Source: Myroides odoratus DSM 2801
Lineage (GTDB): Bacteria; Bacteroidota; Bacteroidia; Flavobacteriales; Flavobacteriaceae
NCBI RefSeq assembly: GCF_000243275.1
Contig: NZ_CM001437.1
Coordinates: 3,639,604 to 3,703,603, forward strand
Direction: 5' to 3'
Length of the DNA stretch: 64,000 nt
Shown here: in pieces, positions 52,325 to 61,000 of the stretch
Layout: each line of letters starts with the position of its first letter
Numbering within the stretch: position 1 is the stretch's first letter
Made by a program: the position numbers and the translations under genes
The notes under the pieces: generated by a model
Databases searched by the model: none
Told to the model about the DNA's origin: nothing
Seen by the model: only the letters and a program-made list of their open reading frames with translations

Positions 52325-53548
52325 TTAGTCTAATATTTTTTTGGTTACTTGATGTAATCGTACCAGATCTTCTTGTGTTGCCAAAAAGTTAGTCTTCTTG
52401 AATTCATTGACTAGGTTGACAAAAGCAAGAATATCGGTTTTGTTTTTGTTGGTTTTCAATTGGTAATGATGCACAAATTTTTCATCTAATACCGCTGTAT
52501 CAATATAGTACACTCGCCTGATTTTCTCTAAGGAGTAAATGATGCTTTTGTGCATTAAATCATTGTAATCTTTGGATTGAATATACAAATTCGAAACGGT
52601 TTTGGTAAATTCTATCGTTGTGTTTTTCACTGGCGGAATAATCGGAATAATACGTTGTCTTCGCTTGGCTGTAAATAAAGTAAAGACAAGTAATCCCAAC
52701 AAGAAGAAATACCACGCCCATTTTAAGGCGACATTACCAAAGATAAAACGCAGCAAAGAGCTGCTCTCTTCGGGTGTGTCGGGTGTGCCTAAGGACTTGA
52801 CATAAAGATAATGGTTCTGATTCTCAGGTAAATAAGAGAATACACTTTCAACATATAAATGGTTGTTGCTTTCTAGTAAATAGAAATTGGTAAAAATAAT
52901 AGGAGAGGTACCTAAAATTAATTGACCTTTTCCTTGTTTTATCCGTACTAAATCCACTTGTTTGCTTGCTCCATTGACTGTTTTATATCCCAAAACGTCA
53001 ACATTACTCTTTGTACTGTCTAGGATTTGTAAATTGACATTATAGGAGTCATTTTTAATTCGAAACCTTTGCTTCGTTAGATGTTCATTCGCAAGTTCTA
53101 ATACAGTATTCGGTTCCGTGTCGTTTATGTCATGGTAGGCTGTTTCTTCTTTAGAAAGTCCAAAGGCTTCTAAAAAGGCAATATTAGGGTTGGAATAGAG
53201 AACAAGTGCTGTATTTCCTGCTTCTACATACGCTTTGAGATAATCAGCCGTATATTGATCTAAATCAATCCCAGCGGAGCCAATTACAATTAATGTACTA
53301 GGGGAAAGCGTGTCATAGTCTTCATATTCTAAAAACTCATAAATAGAAGAGTTAAAACGCGTCAAAGAATCGGTTTTTAGTAAGGCATCAATTTCTTGAT
53401 CGAGAATGTATAAACCATAGGGATTCTTGTCCCTATTGTTAAAGGATTCATTCCAATTAATTGGCTTCTGCTTTCCACTTTCATAAATGAAAACAAAGGT
53501 GACTAAAACCAATAGGGCAATGCCAAACTTTTTTAAAGAGCTGTTCAT
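52325..53548 (-). CDS. DUF4350-type membrane protein
   Basis: A 407-residue protein. An N-terminal membrane anchor (LKKFGIALLVLVTFVFIYES) is followed by an extracytoplasmic domain starting with DKNPYGLYILDQEIDALL and a GATase-like fold (TLIVIGSAGIDLDQYTADYL, GNTALVLYSNPN). A second membrane segment near residue 280 (WAWYFFLLGLLVFTLFTAKR) precedes a cytosolic C-terminal helical part. DUF4350 proteins accompany MoxR-DUF58 in many bacteria. Function unknown. Confidence 0.8.
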   Translation of the reverse strand: MNSSLKKFGIALLVLVTFVFIYESGKQKPINWNESFNNRDKNPYGLYILDQEIDALLKTDSLTRFNSSIYEFLEYEDYDTLSPSTLIVIGSAGIDLDQYTADYLKAYVEAGNTALVLYSNPNIAFLEAFGLSKEETAYHDINDTEPNTVLELANEHLTKQRFRIKNDSYNVNLQILDSTKSNVDVLGYKTVNGASKQVDLVRIKQGKGQLILGTSPIIFTNFYLLESNNHLYVESVFSYLPENQNHYLYVKSLGTPDTPEESSSLLRFIFGNVALKWAWYFFLLGLLVFTLFTAKRRQRIIPIIPPVKNTTIEFTKTVSNLYIQSKDYNDLMHKSIIYSLEKIRRVYYIDTAVLDEKFVHHYQLKTNKNKTDILAFVNLVNEFKKTNFLATQEDLVRLHQVTKKILD

Positions 53549-53550
53549 CG

Positions 53551-54378
53551 TTACTTGGTTTTAAGTTTGATATCGAAAGAGTTTTTCGCTTTGATGAAAT
53601 CTTCCGACGTTAATTCATATTCTCCATACCAGATGTTGTTATAGAGATAGGAGAGGTAAGTGAATTCTTCTCTTTCGCTTACTTCCTTTAATTCATAACT
53701 ATAATCTGCATTGGTCTTTTCAGGGGCCCAAATGATTTTTCCTTGTTCTTGAAGGCGTTGTAATAGCCACAGATAGTATAGACGAATGGCTAGACGATAA
53801 TGCTGTTGTTCCAGGGCATCTGCAACCAAAAGCTCAAAATTTGTCGTTTTGAAGTCTTCGGTGGTAATATGCTCCAAGGCACTGATTTTTTTTCCTTTCT
53901 TTTTTATGATCCAATAGATATCTTTTTGGATAAACGCTTTCACTAAGTAATAGACCACAAGTCCGAAAATAAGAAAACCTAGCACACGCAAAAGAACCAC
54001 GTAATAGTAATTGTTGAGTTCTGTTCCAACCTTTTGAACGAAGTTGCGGTAATACCACTCTCGAATCGCTTGTTTGATTCGCTTAAATAAGCCTTCTTTT
54101 TTCTCTACTTTTACATAGGTGAATTCTTGTTTTCCTTTGTATTTATCTTTGTATTTCGCACTGAATTTCTTGTTGTAGACTTCGCTGCTCTTATCTTGTA
54201 AAAGATAAAGCGAATCCGTTGCCACTACCTTTTTAGGTATCGTGGCAGGTGAGATTACTGCTACTTCCGTTGGACAGTCTTCACAGTCCTCTTCTTCTGT
54301 AGTTTGCGCTTGAATAGGGGCAATACAACAGAAAAGCAGTAAAATCGTTACAAGAAAAGTCGTCGAGTGTTTATTCAT
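53551..54378 (-). CDS. DUF4129-like membrane protein of the MoxR cluster
   Basis: The ATG at 54378 gives 275 residues with a signal-like start (MNKHSTTFLVTILLLFCCIA with cleavage after IQAQ). A single central span lies around VVLLRVLGFLIFGLVVYYLV. The cytosolic C-terminal domain (LLVADALEQQHYRLAIRLYY then LWLLQRLQEQGKIIWAPEKT) matches the DUF4129-type helical domain as I remember it. It overlaps the upstream gene's stop by 8 bp, so translation is coupled. Confidence 0.7.
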   Translation of the reverse strand: MNKHSTTFLVTILLLFCCIAPIQAQTTEEEDCEDCPTEVAVISPATIPKKVVATDSLYLLQDKSSEVYNKKFSAKYKDKYKGKQEFTYVKVEKKEGLFKRIKQAIREWYYRNFVQKVGTELNNYYYVVLLRVLGFLIFGLVVYYLVKAFIQKDIYWIIKKKGKKISALEHITTEDFKTTNFELLVADALEQQHYRLAIRLYYLWLLQRLQEQGKIIWAPEKTNADYSYELKEVSEREEFTYLSYLYNNIWYGEYELTSEDFIKAKNSFDIKLKTK

Positions 54379-55324
54379 TGTTTGAACCAATACTGTCAAT
54401 TTTACTTTTGGTAAAGAAATTTTCTTCTTTTTCTCTTTCACTATAGTAGATAATTCCTTGGTTGATAAACATAATGTTTTGCGCCAAGGTAGCCAATAAA
54501 ATGTAGATAAAATAGACCAATACAATCCCCCAAGTAAGGACTGCACTAAACGATTGGTCTTCTATGTTTAGTGTGTCAAAAAAAGCACCACCACCAAGAG
54601 TAAGTAACTGAATAATTAGCGATGGAATAAAGGTTATCAACGAGGTAATGATGTAAAACACGAAGGTATTACCAATAATGGACCAGTAGTTGTTGCGTAC
54701 GTATTTGAAGGCATTACCATAAGCCGTGAAGAATCCTGTATTTTTAATTAGGTACTCATAGATTGCAAGTGTAAAAACAGCGTAAACAGTAGGAATCATT
54801 AAGAGTAAGATCGGAATTCCAATTAACAAAAATATCAAAAGAACCGAAATGGAGAATAGAATCATGGCTAAAGGCATCATGATAAAGGTAGTTCCTAAAA
54901 AGAAGACGATAATCGCGCCTAATTTTCCTTTGATTTGTTTGCCAATTAGATTTTGATCTGCGGGTTGTGCTTCCGTAGCATCTCCTAAGTTTTTTAAGTA
55001 GAATACGGGATATGTATAGCAGACGATTCCCATGATTAGTGCCACAACGAATACACCGACAATAGCAAGGATACTAACCCCTAAATGATCGTCAAAAACC
55101 GCTCTAAAAAAAGCTTCATCATTCAAGCCTGCTGGGCGTAATGCTGTTGTTGCAGAAGAAATGCCAATATCAGCCAGTAAATAGATGAATACAAGGGCTA
55201 AAAACAGGGGAATTCCACACAGTTTTAAAAAGTGTTTGAAATAGTTCTTTCCTTCTAAACGAAAGAAGGTGAAGGTGTCACTGACAAGCGCGCTAAAGTC
55301 GCGTTTTTGAAATAATAAAAACAT
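54371..55324 (-). CDS. Polytopic membrane protein of the MoxR cluster
   Basis: A 317-residue protein with about six spans: about 30-55 (LKLCGIPLFLALVFIYLLAD), 80-105, 135-185 (two long ones), 215-250 and 258-285. A cytosolic N-terminus (FQKRDFSALVSDTFTFFRLE) resembles glycerophosphodiester-phosphodiesterase-type membrane regions. No catalytic motif was seen. Neighbours are SpoIIM-like and DUF4129-like genes. Confidence 0.7.
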   Translation of the reverse strand: MFLLFQKRDFSALVSDTFTFFRLEGKNYFKHFLKLCGIPLFLALVFIYLLADIGISSATTALRPAGLNDEAFFRAVFDDHLGVSILAIVGVFVVALIMGIVCYTYPVFYLKNLGDATEAQPADQNLIGKQIKGKLGAIIVFFLGTTFIMMPLAMILFSISVLLIFLLIGIPILLLMIPTVYAVFTLAIYEYLIKNTGFFTAYGNAFKYVRNNYWSIIGNTFVFYIITSLITFIPSLIIQLLTLGGGAFFDTLNIEDQSFSAVLTWGIVLVYFIYILLATLAQNIMFINQGIIYYSEREKEENFFTKSKIDSIGSNNE

Positions 55325-55333
55325 AGCAATTGT

Positions 55334-56299
55334 TTATATGTGGTTTAGTTTTTTTACTAATCGTTTAGGATAAAGGAAGAAATAGAAAAAGATAAGGCTA
55401 AACGTACTCAAGATGATGGCATAATTGAGTACATCCGGCATTGTTTTCGCATAACGAGTTATATATCCTTCAATGAATCCTGCTAAAATGGTAAAAGGAA
55501 TGGTGGCAATAAAGATGGTTAAAGCATCTTTGAATCCCAATTTAAGTGAATTGACACGCGATAAGGTTTGAGGGAAGAGTAAACTTGCCCCTAAGACAAA
55601 CCCGGCAAAAGCCTCAATGATCATAGCGGTTATTTCTATCGCTCCGTGTAACCAAATACCACGTACACTCTCCATAAATGCATTTTCATTGACGAAGAGG
55701 TATTGGAAGGTTCCCAACATGATGCCGTTGTAAAAAAGAAAGAGTAGGGTACCCAATCCTGCACTTAATCCAAAGAGAAAGAAACGCAAACCAACGTAGA
55801 GGTTATTGGCTGTAATGCCTATAAAACTACCCCAATTACTTCCCGATTGATAAACCGCCATAGCATCATCGTTTTTAATATTGGTGATGGTGGAGTTGAC
55901 ATAGTAATCACCGAGTACATTTCGCGTAAAACTAGGGTCGTAATGGGTTGAAATAACGCCAATTGCAACAAATACCACAAAGACAATTAAAGTGAAGTTT
56001 AATTTGCGTCGGTGTTTGTATACTGCTAAGGGAACATCGTATAAAAAGAAGCGTTTAATTCTATTTTCTTCAATTCGTTTTGTTTTGTATATTTTTTGGT
56101 AAGTTTGTATCGCCAAACTGTTTAAATATTGTGTAATTTTACTATTGGGATAAAAAGTTTTGGCATATGCTAAATCGTTCATGATCTGCATATACATGGA
56201 TGCAAGATAGTCTGGTTTTTGCGTTTGCAAGGAATAGAGGGCCTTTTCATAGGAAAGCCAGTGTTCTTTATTTTTTTTAATAAACGCGACTTCTCTCAT
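55334..56299 (-). CDS. SpoIIM/DUF95 stage II sporulation M-like membrane protein
   Basis: The ATG at 56299 (MREVAFIKKNKEHWLSYEKA) gives 321 residues and the N-terminus expected for this family; the longer frame adds a hydrophobic extension overlapping the divergent gene's promoter. The cytosolic ~100-residue helical start is followed by about five spans with LRFFLFGLSAGLGTLLFLFY and GIWLHGAIEITAMIIEAFAG, the SpoIIM core. In non-sporulating bacteria it belongs to the MoxR-DUF58 cluster; function unknown. It is divergent from the RDD gene. Confidence 0.88.
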   Translation of the reverse strand: MREVAFIKKNKEHWLSYEKALYSLQTQKPDYLASMYMQIMNDLAYAKTFYPNSKITQYLNSLAIQTYQKIYKTKRIEENRIKRFFLYDVPLAVYKHRRKLNFTLIVFVVFVAIGVISTHYDPSFTRNVLGDYYVNSTITNIKNDDAMAVYQSGSNWGSFIGITANNLYVGLRFFLFGLSAGLGTLLFLFYNGIMLGTFQYLFVNENAFMESVRGIWLHGAIEITAMIIEAFAGFVLGASLLFPQTLSRVNSLKLGFKDALTIFIATIPFTILAGFIEGYITRYAKTMPDVLNYAIILSTFSLIFFYFFLYPKRLVKKLNHI

Positions 56300-56324
56300 G
56301 CTGTGATTGATTAAAAGTATATTT

Positions 56325-57068
56325 ATGGCTAAATTAACAATAAATACAACACAAAACATAGAAATTGATTTTAAAGCGGCTTCGATAGGGGAGCGCATTT
56401 TGGCATTCATACTGGATATGATCTTTAAAATCCTCTATTTTATTGTATTCTATTATCTTGATACCATCTTTCATTTTTCGAATCTCTTTTCAAATGATGT
56501 TTGGTCGATCAATGCTTATTTTATCCTCATTAGTATTCCCGTTATCTTTTACACCGTTTTCTTTGAGATCTTAATGCAAGGATATACACCAGGAAAGAAA
56601 ATACTGGGTATCAAAGTGATTAAGATTGACGGATATCAAGCAACGATTGTCGATTATTTTGTGCGATGGATATTTAGAGTCATTGATCTTTTTGTAGGAA
56701 ATGGAATTGTTGCAGTAGTCAGCATTTTATGTACATCAAAAAGCCAACGGTTGGGCGATTTCTTTGCGGGAACCACGGTCATTAGTACAAAAACAAGGAT
56801 GAGTTTATCCACTACGATTTTTCAAGAAGTAGAGCAGGAGTATAGCCCTTTACTCCCTCAAGTTATTCGCCTATCAGATGCGGATATTGGCGTAGTAAAA
56901 GAGATTTATTTGAGATTCATTCAAAGCAGAGATTATTCCTTAATCAAAGCATTGGCCAATAAGCTCGAGTCTGAATTAAGTATAGACAAGAGGCAATTGG
57001 AGTTAAATAACCAACAATTTGTAGAATTAGTCTTGAAAGACTATAGTCATTTTACAGGTAAAGAGTAA
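56325..57068 (+). CDS. RDD-family membrane protein
   Basis: The ATG at 56325 (MAKLTINTTQNIEIDFKAAS) gives 247 residues. The RDD signature lies in three spans: IGERILAFILDMIFKILYFI, GYTPGKKILGIKVIKIDGYQ, and FVRWIFRVIDLFVGNGIVAV followed by SKSQRLGDFFAGTTVI. The C-terminal ~80 residues are soluble and charged. The role is unknown; it is commonly found beside SpoIIM/MoxR genes, as here, where it is divergent by 25 bp. Confidence 0.9.
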   Translation: MAKLTINTTQNIEIDFKAASIGERILAFILDMIFKILYFIVFYYLDTIFHFSNLFSNDVWSINAYFILISIPVIFYTVFFEILMQGYTPGKKILGIKVIKIDGYQATIVDYFVRWIFRVIDLFVGNGIVAVVSILCTSKSQRLGDFFAGTTVISTKTRMSLSTTIFQEVEQEYSPLLPQVIRLSDADIGVVKEIYLRFIQSRDYSLIKALANKLESELSIDKRQLELNNQQFVELVLKDYSHFTGKE

Positions 57069-57082
57069 TATATTTTTTTTTA

Positions 57083-57703
57083 ATGTTTAGTTTTTTTGAG
57101 ATTTTAGATTTGCTTGGAACATTGGCATTTGCAATTTCCGGAGCATTGGCGGGGCGTGAGCGTAAGCTAGATTTATTTGGTATGATTATCTTGGCATTTG
57201 CCACAGCAGTGGGTGGCGGTACCATACGGGATATGATGATTGGAATTACCCCTGTATTTTGGTTGACCGACTTAAGTTACTTTTATGTAACCTTTTTTGG
57301 TGTTTTTCTTTCGTTGGTGTTTTATAAACGCTTTACGATTTTGCGCTATTCGCTATTTTTATTCGATACCATTGGTATCGCCGTATTTACTTTAATCGGT
57401 ATCGCCAAAGGAATGTCCGTAGGGTTGCATCCTGTATTTTGTATTGCTTTAGGTACAATTACAGCTTGTTTTGGAGGGGTGATTCGCGATATTTTAGCCA
57501 ATCAAATTCCGATTATCTTCAAAAAGGAGATTTACGCTACCGCTTGTATATTTGGAGGATGTGTGTTCTATTTATTAGAACACTATAACGTCAATAAAGA
57601 AGTGATCTATCTTACAACAGCAGGAAGTATTATTACCCTTCGTTTATTTGCTGTTCGCTATAAATGGAGTTTGCCTTTTGCACAAGAAGTAGGAAAGGAG
57701 TGA
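57083..57703 (+). CDS. TRIC-type (UPF0126/YadS-like) membrane channel
   Basis: A 206-residue, seven-span protein with two inverted repeats, FFEILDLLGTLAFAISGALA and SLFLFDTIGIAVFTLIGIAK, each followed by a GGGTIRDMM / GGVIRDILANQIP loop. These are the hallmark of bacterial TRIC homotrimeric cation channels. It starts 14 bp after the RDD gene, same strand, and ends before a bidirectional terminator. Confidence 0.9.
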   Translation: MFSFFEILDLLGTLAFAISGALAGRERKLDLFGMIILAFATAVGGGTIRDMMIGITPVFWLTDLSYFYVTFFGVFLSLVFYKRFTILRYSLFLFDTIGIAVFTLIGIAKGMSVGLHPVFCIALGTITACFGGVIRDILANQIPIIFKKEIYATACIFGGCVFYLLEHYNVNKEVIYLTTAGSIITLRLFAVRYKWSLPFAQEVGKE

Positions 57704-57799
57704 TGTTTTTGTGAAGATGTTTTGTGAAGTCGTAAAGGCATAGACTTTGAGCTATTCACTTTTTACTTTTCACAACCCTCACCAAATAACAGAGCATAA

Positions 57800-57827
57800 A
57801 AAAAGATCTTCCTAGGAAGATCTTTTT
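57800..57827. terminator. Bidirectional palindromic terminator
   Basis: A perfect palindrome aagatcttcctaggaagatc extended by A- and T-runs, between the converging TRIC and MscS genes. Confidence 0.88.
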
Positions 57828-58364
57828 TTATTCTTGTAATGTATTTTTTTCATGTGTTTCAAAGTGATCAGGACTGAGGATGACAATCCCTTTCTGTAAA
57901 AGCAGGTTGTTGGGATAGGAAATTTGCTCTCCATCTTTTGTTACTAACAGAAGATAAAAGGCTTTGATGTCTACAATTCGCCCTTCAGTAGGGAAGTCTT
58001 TATCCTGAATGCGGATAATATCTCCAATGCGAAAAGGAAAAGAGAAGAAAAGCAAGATACCCGCTGTGATGTTACTCAACAAAGACCACTGCGCAAACAT
58101 AGCTACGCCTATTACTGTAAATACAGAGGTTAAGGTCAATAATACATTGTCTTTTTCAACGCCCCATATCGTAAAGATAATAACGAATAATAAGACAAGT
58201 AACAGCAAGTTAAACAAGCGAATAACGACAGCTTCTCGGCCTTCTTTCATCTCGGATTTCTTGGAAAAAGAGTGAATGATGCTTGTTGTTATCTTTCTAG
58301 AAATTAAAAAGATAAGGATAGCGATTACGGTAATTATAGCTTTAAATAAATATCCTTCAGGCAT
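57828..58364 (-). CDS. Small MscS-family mechanosensitive channel
   Basis: A 178-residue protein. Spans lie at about 8-25 and 48-70, a pore-like helix at 75-110 (SVFTVIGVAMFAQWSLLSNI, then TAGILLFFSFPF), and the cytosolic beta domain has RIGDIIRIQDKDFPTEGRIV and SYPNNLLLQKGI. It lacks the large C-terminal vestibule of MscS proper, as usual for the short version. It ends 3 bp before the Maf gene on the same strand. Confidence 0.88.
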   Translation of the reverse strand: MPEGYLFKAIITVIAILIFLISRKITTSIIHSFSKKSEMKEGREAVVIRLFNLLLLVLLFVIIFTIWGVEKDNVLLTLTSVFTVIGVAMFAQWSLLSNITAGILLFFSFPFRIGDIIRIQDKDFPTEGRIVDIKAFYLLLVTKDGEQISYPNNLLLQKGIVILSPDHFETHEKNTLQE

Positions 58365-58367
58365 GTT

Positions 58368-58955
58368 TTATGCTTTAATAAACTGTATTAATTCTTCCAT
58401 AAGTTCGGTGGTCGGTAATCCTACAATATTGGTGTAGGATCCGTTAATGCGTTCGATGCCTACTAAGCCAATCCACTCTTGAATACCGTATGCCCCAGCT
58501 TTGTCATAGGGTTGATACTGATCAATGTAATATTCAATTTGCTCAAGACTTAATGCTTTGAAGTGCACGGCTGTAACAACGTGAAAAACATGCTCTTTTT
58601 GCGTTGTTTTCAAGCAGATAGAAGTAATTACTTCATGCATCTTGCCTGATAAACGCTGTAGCATTGCAATAGCTTCTGGTCTATCTACGGGTTTTCCTAG
58701 TGATTGACCTTCACTCCAAACGGTAGTGTCACTGGTGATTAGAATCTCTTTGTCATGCGTTAATGCGATGGCATCTGCTTTTAACTTAGCGATAAAATCG
58801 GTAATAGCTGCACCTTGTAGTTCAGGTGGATAATTTTCTTCTATATCTGATGCTCGAACCACAAAAGTTAACCCTAAATCGGTTAAAAATTGTTTGCGTC
58901 TGGGGGAGTTAGATCCCAGTACAAGGGCATAGTCATTTAGTATTTGATAGGGCAT
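58368..58955 (-). CDS. Maf-family nucleotide pyrophosphatase
   Basis: 195 residues from ATG 58955 (MPYQILNDYALVLGSNSPRR); an upstream Met would run back into the previous gene. Motifs: LGSNSPRRKQFL, ASDIEENYPPEL, LITSDTTVWSEGQSLGKP, YQPYDKAGAYGIQEWIGLVG and GSYTNIVGLP. It hydrolyses dTTP/UTP or modified nucleotides to monophosphates. It lies within the DUF2520-HAD-Maf-MscS run seen in other flavobacteria. Confidence 0.92.
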   Translation of the reverse strand: MPYQILNDYALVLGSNSPRRKQFLTDLGLTFVVRASDIEENYPPELQGAAITDFIAKLKADAIALTHDKEILITSDTTVWSEGQSLGKPVDRPEAIAMLQRLSGKMHEVITSICLKTTQKEHVFHVVTAVHFKALSLEQIEYYIDQYQPYDKAGAYGIQEWIGLVGIERINGSYTNIVGLPTTELMEELIQFIKA

Positions 58956-58965
58956 AGTGGATCGA

Positions 58966-59493
58966 TTAATCGTATTTAGCATCAAAGTGTTGGAACCATT
59001 TGTGTTGGGTTTTCATCACTTGCTCAATCACTTCACGCACAGCGCCTTCGCCACCATTTTTATGAGAGATATAACGAGAGATACGCTTGATTTCAGGAGA
59101 TGCATCTTGAGGAGCCGTAGGAAGGGCTACTAGCTGCATTACGTGATAATCTGGAATATCATCTCCCATATATAAAATTTCTTCTGGCTGTAGGTTGTGG
59201 TCTGCACAATACTTTTTGAAAATCTCCACTTTGTTGGAAACACCCAAATAGATGTCTTTCACACCTAAATTGCTCAATCTTGTTTTTACACCTTCGTTAC
59301 TTCCACCAGAGATGATACACACGCGATAGCCATTTTCTAAAGCAGCTTTGACAGCATAACCATCTTTGATGCTCATGATTCTCAATAAATCTCCATTGTT
59401 TGTAACGTGAACTTTTCCATCTGTTAGGACTCCATCTACATCAAATATGAATGTAGTGATATCGTTCATGATTTCTTTAAAGTGTTTAGACAT
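58966..59493 (-). CDS. KdsC-like HAD phosphatase
   Basis: A 175-residue protein with HAD motif I FIFDVDGVLTDGKVHV (D18, D20), motif II CIISGGSN and motif IV EILYMGDDIPDYHVMQLVAL. Size and DGVLTDG agree with 3-deoxy-manno-octulosonate 8-phosphate phosphatase, a step of Kdo/LPS synthesis. Other Kdo genes are not adjacent. Its ATG overlaps the DUF2520 stop by one base. Confidence 0.88.
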   Translation of the reverse strand: MSKHFKEIMNDITTFIFDVDGVLTDGKVHVTNNGDLLRIMSIKDGYAVKAALENGYRVCIISGGSNEGVKTRLSNLGVKDIYLGVSNKVEIFKKYCADHNLQPEEILYMGDDIPDYHVMQLVALPTAPQDASPEIKRISRYISHKNGGEGAVREVIEQVMKTQHKWFQHFDAKYD

Positions 59494-60239
59494 TATCTAT
59501 TTTGTATTGATTTTGTAATAAGTTGATAGATTTCTTTTTTGGTTGGATCTGTCAACATCTCTAAATGTTGATTGATGGTATTTTGATCCCCTCTCGATGC
59601 AGGGCCAGTTTGTGCCTCAAAGGGAGAGAGATGCATAATTTTATTGGCTGTCTCTAAAATCAACGGCTTAAGAATCTCAAAAGGGACTTGGTACTCTTTA
59701 CAGATGTCTTCTCCCATCGTAAACATGTGATTAGAGAAGTTATTGACAAATACCGCAGCCAAGTGAATGGCTTTTCTTTGTTCCGATGAGATTTTGTAAA
59801 CGCGTTCTGAAAAGCTAACGGCTATTTTTTCTAGCAGTTGAAAATCTTCCTTGTGATTGGCTTCAATGCAAAAAGGAATAGAGGAGAAGTCCAATTCTTT
59901 GTCCTTTGAAAACGATTGTAACATATACATCACCCCTTTGCGTTCTTGCTGTATGGCAGACATCGGGATAGTCCCTGACGTATGAACAACGAATTGATTG
60001 GGGATTTGAACTTGCTTTGAAACTTCTTCAATGGAAATGTCACTGACGGCAATAATAAAAATATCAGCGGGTTTTAACGCTTTTATGTCATTGACAACCC
60101 TATTTTCAGGTACTAAATCAGTAACTGAATTCGTATTTCTTGCGTATATTTGTTGTAATGTCAACTGATCACTTTCTAGGATGTTTCCTATCAGGTGGTG
60201 CGCAACTTTTCCCGAGCCTAAAATTGTTATTGTAACCAT
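59493..60239 (-). CDS. Rossmann-like DUF2520 protein
   Basis: A 248-residue protein. The NAD(P)-type turn ITILGSGKVAHHLIGNIL opens a Rossmann domain (ADIFIIAVSDISIEEVSKQV, VVHTSGTIPMSAIQ). The C-terminal DUF2520 helical domain (AIHLAAVFVNNFSNHMFTMG, TGPASRGDQNTINQHLEML) resembles 6-phosphogluconate-dehydrogenase-type caps. The substrate is unknown. It is the first gene of the minus-strand run ending with MscS. Confidence 0.9.
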   Translation of the reverse strand: MVTITILGSGKVAHHLIGNILESDQLTLQQIYARNTNSVTDLVPENRVVNDIKALKPADIFIIAVSDISIEEVSKQVQIPNQFVVHTSGTIPMSAIQQERKGVMYMLQSFSKDKELDFSSIPFCIEANHKEDFQLLEKIAVSFSERVYKISSEQRKAIHLAAVFVNNFSNHMFTMGEDICKEYQVPFEILKPLILETANKIMHLSPFEAQTGPASRGDQNTINQHLEMLTDPTKKEIYQLITKSIQNR

Positions 60240-60296
60240 AAGGTAAAGATAAAGATTTTAGCGGTAAAGCGGGGAGGAATTAAAAGAAATAATTGT

Positions 60297-60668
60297 ATGA
60301 GTAAAGATATAGAACACCTTAAAGATATTCAATTGTTGGTCAATACGTTTTACGGTAGAGTTCAACAAGATGATTTAATTGGTCCCATATTTAATGAGCG
60401 CTTAGCAGGTAAATGGGACTACCATTTGGAGAAAATGTACGCATTTTGGCAGACTGTTTTGCTGGAAGAACATACGTATTCAGGAAGACCTTTTCCGCCA
60501 CACGCAAAATTACCTGTTCACCAAGAGCATTTTGAACGTTGGAAGGAAATTTTTAATCGCACAGTCGATGAACTATTTGAAGGTAAAATTGCCGATGAAG
60601 CCAAATGGCGCGCAGAACGCATGGCAGCAATGTTCTTGAGTAAGATTGAGTATTTTAGGGGGAATTAG
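60297..60668 (+). CDS. Group III truncated haemoglobin
   Basis: A 123-residue globin, the usual length. IQLLVNTFYGRVQQDDLIGP and IFNERLAGKWDYHLEKMYAF with W at the distal region, the Pro-rich GRPFPPHAKLP, and the likely proximal His in LPVHQEHFERWKEIF fit the trHb3/CtrHb class. It binds O2 or NO, probably in NO detoxification. It is divergent from the DUF2520 gene and monocistronic. Confidence 0.9.
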   Translation: MSKDIEHLKDIQLLVNTFYGRVQQDDLIGPIFNERLAGKWDYHLEKMYAFWQTVLLEEHTYSGRPFPPHAKLPVHQEHFERWKEIFNRTVDELFEGKIADEAKWRAERMAAMFLSKIEYFRGN

Positions 60669-61000
60669 TGGATGGTTTTGGAAGGTTATGGGTGGTTGGT
60701 TATGGGTTATGGGTGAAATTCAGTAGGGGCAAATGGCAATTTGCCGAATGGCTTGATGAAATGGAGATTGAAGATGAAGGTATAATATGAAATGCAGTAG
60801 GGGCAAATGGCAATTTGCCAATTGGCTTGATAAAATAGAAAATAAAAAGGGATCAGTTTTATTAAAACTCATCCCTTTTTTATGATCAATTGGATTTTGG
60901 GGTTGCTTTTTGTGAGGTTTGTTCTTTGTGAGGTTTGCTCACTTCTCACCACCTCACTTCTCACCACCTTACTCTCTCACCACCTCACCCTTCTCCAATC
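60669..61000. repeat. Composite repeat spacer
   Basis: Two ~50-bp direct copies contain AGTAGGGGCAAATGGCAATT and TGCC (GGCAAAT/ATTTGCC hairpins at about 60729 and 60804). A terminator hairpin (60844-60881), GTGAGGTTTGTTCTTT units, and a CTCACCACCTCAC array up to 60990 follow. No gene. Confidence 0.8.
60844..60881. terminator. Terminator hairpin
   Basis: AAAAAGGGAT-c-AGTTTTA paired with TTAAAACT-c-ATCCCTTTTT, one mismatch, flanked by A and T runs. It lies between converging genes. Confidence 0.75.
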
